A stretch of DNA of 64,000 nucleotides. Source: Diadophis punctatus similis. Taxonomy: Eukaryota; Chordata; Lepidosauria; Squamata; Dipsadidae. Below the pieces are notes generated by a model. It saw only the letters and a program-made list of their open reading frames with translations, did not search any database and was not told the origin of the DNA. The DNA is taken from the NCBI GenBank assembly GCA_023053685.1, contig JALIGW010000005.1:37649480-37713479 (forward strand), given 5' to 3'. Shown here in pieces: positions 62,613 through 64,000 of the stretch. The translations under genes were made by a program, and so were the position numbers. Within the stretch, counting starts at the first letter, position 1, and every line of letters starts with the position of its first letter.

Positions 62613-64000
62613 AATTAATGCAGTTGAGGCATGAATCAGTTTTTATAAAAGTAAACAAACAGCACTCCTTTAGAGAATGTAAGGCCTGAGCAGCAATACT
62701 TGTATCTGTATCTTTACCTAGAATTATAACCTATTGCTCTAGCTTTCCCATCCTCACCTTTAAGGAAAGTGTAACCCTAAGATTGTGTTTTCACATATGC
62801 ATTATCAAGTTTTCACAGTCAATTTCAATAAAGTGTTGTCTTAGCCTGTCCTTGTTCCTATTTTGGGTGTTTGCAAGCCAAATTTTTATGGAAATAGTAT
62901 TGCTGAATATGGATATAAACAACTAGTTATACATCTGAGACTAATAGAATTAAATAGGACATTTCTCATTTAAATTGAGAAATGTTAATATGCTTGGATA
63001 CAGTGTACAAAATGAAAATATAATAAAATACATATGCTTCAAATCAGTTTTTGATCATCCAATATAATAGGTTCTGAAATAACATTGTCTCCGTTTAGTA
63101 ATGCTTCAATATTTTTTTCACTTAACTTTTGCACCTTTTTTCTTATCACTCCCACTCTATTTAAAATTCCATTTTAAAAAATGTACAATACCCATATTAA
63201 AGTCTGTGAGCTTCTCAGACATATTTATGTACATTATTTGGGACTAACTAGTGTATGATCCAGCAGGGCTCTTCATATATTATTCAGCTTTATCTTTCAT
63301 TAAAAGATTACTCATTTACTATAAATTCCCTTTCTCCATTAATAAAAATGGAGAAAAACTTAAAGCTGATGTGTTGAGTATTATCTTTTATAATTTGATA
63401 TCCATTTTTGGTTGTGGATTATCTGAGGATAATATATAAGTATGTAACAAATGAAAAAAGTAAGGGAGTTTTGTGGTTTTCTTCTCATATAACTACATAA
63501 TTAGAAAAGAGATCCAGCTATTTAATCTGCTTTTTTCATACTATATGCCTTGTTCTGAGAAATCTGTGTTACAAACATTTCTTCTCTAAAAAGCTATCCA
63601 CACAAAAATACTCTTAAATGAAGCATATCACATAACTGAAAGACAGTCTTTTTTTCTAATGTTCAAGAAGAAATGATATTTTTCTTGTGGGTATAATACA
63701 GAACTGATACTATTGAAACTTTTGTGCCCTTCTATTTATGCTGTTTTCAACATCGTTATATTGAACTCCATGCATACAGTATTTTATTATGGACATCTGC
63801 TGTCTTGCACAATAACTGGTTGCCAATTACTATAAACGGTATAATAGAATTGCAGCATGCTTTGCTCCAAGAATGAATGCTAGTTTTCAGGGTAGCCAGT
63901 CCATGTTATTCTTATTATCTGCAATTGCTATTATATCTGATATCATAATAAAAATAATAATCCCCTTTTACATCTGCCAAAAAAGTCATTCTTTTTAAAA

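Larger units (their letters stand above)
54007..64000 (-). other. NEURL1: NEURL1 5' intron, running out of the window
   Basis: Upstream of the first exon found. I searched by eye for a short exon with Met start and a donor leaving one base and saw none, so the first coding exon is probably beyond 64,000. Contents are nested transposons and microsatellites, listed separately; 55.8-57.0 kb, 59.2-60.1 kb, 61.4-62.2 kb and 62.7-64 kb show nothing recognisable. Confidence 0.7.

Overview
The window is vertebrate nuclear DNA, most likely from a squamate reptile and probably a snake. The grounds are an AT-rich, intron-dominated layout, a vertebrate gene split by long introns, a Bov-B-tailed (Sauria-type) SINE, a dead Bov-B LINE, CR1 and L2-like LINE ends of squamate type, and a dense set of short hAT-like transposons, many with intact 8-bp target duplications. 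No bacterial, phage or CRISPR content was seen. Species assignment is inference.

One protein-coding gene is recognisable. NEURL1 (neuralized E3 ubiquitin ligase 1) lies on the minus strand and runs from about 54.0 kb down to its stop codon at 18,319. Five exons were placed at base resolution: 53765-54006, 50252-50573, 31290-31970, 19900-20046 and 18319-18560. All have canonical GT/AG borders and the reading phase is kept throughout. Together they encode 544 residues: NHR1, NHR2, a Ser/Pro-rich linker and a C-terminal C3HC4 RING. Only the short N-terminal exon (about 29 residues in the human protein, from memory) is missing and should lie beyond 64,000. The likely 3' UTR extends from 18,318 to roughly 16.3 kb.

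From 1 to about 16 kb no coding exon was found. It holds old DNA transposons, a nested insertion with its own empty-site control (10.2-12.9 kb) and a hAT element carrying a GA-rich tract. By known mammalian synteny (SH3PXD2A converges on NEURL1) the far left could be 3' UTR of a plus-strand neighbour, but the sequence itself does not prove this.

The introns are a record of mobile-element activity. Intron 19900/31290 has a CR1 end, a hAT element filled with about 600 bp of pure purine repeat, a probable solo LTR with a TATA box, and a tRNA-derived SINE. Intron 31290/50573 has a GC-rich composite element, a hairpin-bearing hAT element, a LINE whose tail leads into (AAT)n, an L2-like RT C-terminus, and a Bov-B pseudogene cut by two L2-like tails, a hAT element and an (AAAG)n expansion. 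The 3.2-kb intron just 3' of exon 53765-54006 contains a nearly readable LINE reverse transcriptase. The 5' intron (54-64 kb) is packed with nested hAT, CR1, SINE and Tigger-like copies.

I did not find a new enzyme system. The most notable signals are structural: the nested insertion with a paralogous empty site, an unnamed 710-bp poly(A) retro-insert, a transposon-borne purine tract, a transposon-borne GC/CpG-rich block, and microsatellites growing inside or at the ends of LINEs.
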